The notes under the pieces are model-generated. The model did not search any database. It saw only the letters and a list, made by a program, of their open reading frames with translations, and had not been told where the DNA came from. The translations under genes were made by a program, and so were the position numbers. Shown piece by piece: positions 6,025-7,455 of a stretch of DNA of 7,455 bases (positions are counted from its first letter, which is position 1; the number at the start of each line of letters is the position of its first letter). The DNA is from CAYRVX01 sp964642165. Its GTDB lineage: Bacteria > Planctomycetota > Phycisphaerae > SM23-33. The stretch lies in NCBI GenBank assembly GCA_964642165.1, contig CAZXOC010000332.1:1-7455 (forward strand), in the 5' to 3' direction.

Positions 6025-7292
6025 CCGCGATCAACGATCCCGCCGCCCTGGACCGGGCCGTCCGGCGGGCCGTCGCCGAGACGACCATCACCGACATCCA
6101 CACCCACCTGTTCCCGCCGTCCCACGGCGATCTGCTGCTCTGGGGCGTCGACGAGCTGCTGACCTACCACTACCTGGTCGCCGAGCTGTTCACCATCGCC
6201 CCGCGCGACCTGACCCCCGAGCGGTTCTGGCAGCTCCCCAAGGCCGAGCAGGCGAACGCCGTCTGGGAGCACGTCTTCCTTCGCCACGGGGCGCTGTCCG
6301 AGGCCGCCCGGGGGGCGGTCACCACGCTCAGCCGCCTCGGCCTGAACGTCACAGAGCGCGACATGGCCGGCATCCGGGCGTGGTTCGCCGAGCAGAACGT
6401 CGAGGACTACCTCACGCGGGTCTTCGAGCTGGCCGGCCTCGACTACGCCGTCATGACCAACGACCCCTTCCAGCCCGAGGAGGTCGCCCACTGGGACGCC
6501 AACCGCCCCCTGCACGACCTGCTCCAACCCGCCCTGCGGATCGATTCGCTCATCGTCAACTGGCCCGCCGCCGCCGAGACCATGAGCGCCGCCGGCTACG
6601 AGACCGCCCCGCAGTTCGACCCCGAGAGCTTCGACGAGTCCCGCAGCTTCAACGAGGCCCGCCGCTTCCTCGCCGACTGGGCCAAACGCATGCGGCCGCT
6701 GTACATGGCCATGTCGCTGCCGCCGGAGTTCCGCTACCCCTGCGACGAGCTGTACGGCCGCGTCTACCGCCACGTCATCCTGCCCGCCGCCAGGGAGCTG
6801 GGTCTGCCCGTCGCCATGATGACCGGCGTCCGCAAGCGGGTGAACCCCGCCCTGGGCGACGGCGGCGACGGCGTCGGCGTCGCGGACGTCACCGCCGTCC
6901 AGAACCTCTGTGCCGAGAACGCCGACGTCAAGTTCCTCGTCACCATGCTCTCGCGCGTCAACCAGCACGAGCTGTGCGTCTGTGCGCGCAAGTTCGGCAA
7001 CCTGCACCTCTTCGGCTGCTGGTGGTTCTGCAACGACCCCAGCATCATCGCCGAGATCACGGCCATGCGCCTGGAGCTGCTGGGGGCGACCTTCACCGCC
7101 AACCACTCCGACGCTCGCGTGCTGGACCAGCTCATCTACAAGTGGCCGCACACGCGCGCGGTCGTCGCGGACGTCCTGGCCGGCAAGTTCCGCCTGCTCT
7201 TCGAAGCCGGCTGGCGCCCCACCGAGGAGGAGGTCCGACGAGACGCCCGAAGCCTCTTCGGCGGCGCGTTCGAGGAGTTCCTCGCCAAGTAG
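6021..7292 (+). CDS. uxaC: Uronate isomerase (glucuronate isomerase, Bh0493-like)
   Basis: A 423-residue cytosolic amidohydrolase-superfamily enzyme, expected to interconvert D-glucuronate with D-fructuronate or D-galacturonate with D-tagaturonate. The metal motif is H27-x-H29 (DIHTHLF), followed by H50-Y51 (TYHYL) and D364-x-R366 (HSDAR). From memory, the Bacillus halodurans enzyme Bh0493 uses H26, H28, H49, Y50, D355 and R357, so the first four match with an offset of one and the Asp-x-Arg pair is also present. Length is close to that enzyme (about 427) and shorter than the E. coli type (about 470). GCWWFCND at 332-339 precedes the last barrel strands. Its ATG overlaps the upstream stop as ATGA, with AAGGAG six bases before. 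No other uronate genes (mannonate dehydratase, KDG kinase) are in the window. A related sugar isomerase or hydrolase role is possible, but the conserved active site makes isomerase the best call. Confidence 0.85.
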   Translation: MTAINDPAALDRAVRRAVAETTITDIHTHLFPPSHGDLLLWGVDELLTYHYLVAELFTIAPRDLTPERFWQLPKAEQANAVWEHVFLRHGALSEAARGAVTTLSRLGLNVTERDMAGIRAWFAEQNVEDYLTRVFELAGLDYAVMTNDPFQPEEVAHWDANRPLHDLLQPALRIDSLIVNWPAAAETMSAAGYETAPQFDPESFDESRSFNEARRFLADWAKRMRPLYMAMSLPPEFRYPCDELYGRVYRHVILPAARELGLPVAMMTGVRKRVNPALGDGGDGVGVADVTAVQNLCAENADVKFLVTMLSRVNQHELCVCARKFGNLHLFGCWWFCNDPSIIAEITAMRLELLGATFTANHSDARVLDQLIYKWPHTRAVVADVLAGKFRLLFEAGWRPTEEEVRRDARSLFGGAFEEFLAK

Positions 7293-7293
7293 C

Positions 7294-7321
7294 CCCGCCC
7301 CCGGGCCGCCCGGAGCGGGGG
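7294..7321 (+). terminator. Two-part GC hairpin after the operon
   Basis: CCCCGC (7294-7299) pairs with GCGGGG (7316-7321). An inner stem CCGGG/CCCGG (7302-7306 and 7310-7314) closes a 3-base loop. It starts right after the stop codon and lacks a U tract. It is the probable end of the operon transcript, either terminating it or protecting its 3' end. Confidence 0.5.
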
Positions 7322-7340
7322 AGGAACCGGGAGCCAGGGG

Positions 7341-7396
7341 GAAGGCAGAAGGGAGTAGCGAGTAGGGCGAAGCCAGCAGGAAGGCGAAAGCCAGGA
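7341..7396. repeat. Degenerate 7-base tandem repeat, purine-rich
   Basis: Read in sevens the sequence runs GAAGGCA, GAAGGGA, GTAGCGA, GTAGGGC, GAAGCCA, GCAGGAA, GGCGAAA, GCCAGGA. The first five units share a G-W-A-G-S-S-M pattern and later ones drift. The opposite strand is pyrimidine-rich, of the CTTCTGCC type seen in short heptamer repeats of cyanobacteria and other bacteria. Two tiny hairpins, GGC-GAA-GCC (7366-7374) and GGC-GAAA-GCC (7383-7392), lie inside. It is non-coding and intergenic. Confidence 0.55.
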
Positions 7397-7409
7397 AGGG
7401 GGAGGCGGG

Positions 7410-7438
7410 CCCTTCGAGTCCGCTCAGGATCAACGGGC
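7410..7438. repeat. CCTGAGC...TCGAAGG-type dispersed palindromic element
   Basis: The plus strand has CCTTCGA (7411-7417) and GCTCAGG (7422-7428); the minus strand reads CCTGAGCGGACTCGAAGG. CCT and AGG, then GAG and CTC, can pair around the loop TCCG with a two-base bulge. Sequences of this CCTGAGCGxAxTCGAAGGG form recur between genes in many environmental bacterial genomes, so I read this as one copy of a REP-like dispersed repeat. GGGCC/GGGC bases flank it. One copy only is visible here, and the element may run past the window. Confidence 0.5.
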
Positions 7439-7455
7439 AATTCATGTGACTGGTT

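Noticed and set aside
5742..7445. A 567-codon minus-strand open frame opposite the uronate isomerase
   Set aside because: Again a composition-driven antisense frame over a well-supported gene, beginning inside the repeat region and with no recognisable fold.
1..7455. Defence, toxin-antitoxin, CRISPR or mobile-element system
   Set aside because: All six genes belong to recognised metabolic, regulatory or envelope families. No nuclease, transposase, integrase, regular repeat-spacer unit or small toxin-like pair is visible on either strand.

Overview
The window is a 7.5 kb GC-rich bacterial segment (roughly two thirds G+C). I suggest a planctomycete or close relative in the PVC group. The reasons are a DUF1571 protein, a response regulator with a BldC/MerR-like helix-turn-helix in front of its receiver domain, a secreted alkaline-phosphatase-fold lipoprotein, and very strong G/C use at third codon positions. 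This placement is inference from gene content. No rRNA, tRNA, CRISPR array, transposase or phage gene is visible.

Layout from left to right. (1) A FabG-like short-chain dehydrogenase on the minus strand (90-857) has a near-consensus sigma70 promoter. (2) A 431-base divergent gap (858-1288) separates it from an orphan HTH-receiver response regulator on the plus strand (1289-1849). (3) An extended-SDR sugar epimerase/3beta-HSD-like protein on the minus strand (1865-2860) meets the regulator tail to tail, with 15 bases between them. (4) A 416-base divergent gap (2861-3276) carries a promoter with an inverted repeat over its -35 box and, on the other side, a leader that can form two competing hairpins. 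(5) A DUF1571 exported or membrane-anchored protein on the plus strand (3277-4140) is closed by a strong GC hairpin. (6) A two-gene plus-strand operon follows: a lipoprotein of the type I phosphodiesterase/alkaline phosphatase superfamily (4330-6024), overlapping by the ATGA motif a compact uronate isomerase (6021-7292). (7) The tail (7293-7455) holds a hairpin, a degenerate 7-base purine-rich tandem repeat and a CCTGAGC...TCGAAGG-type dispersed palindrome.

The genes do not form one obvious pathway. The only firm functional unit is the 4330-7292 operon. It joins an envelope phospho- or sulfo-ester hydrolase to the enzyme that interconverts uronates and ketouronates, which would fit use of decorated uronic-acid polymers; that link is inference. 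I found no clear new defence, mobile or secretion system. The most notable points are the His-to-Tyr change at a predicted zinc ligand of the phosphodiesterase, its translational coupling to a Bh0493-like uronate isomerase, the reversed domain order of the response regulator, and the composite repeat at the right edge.
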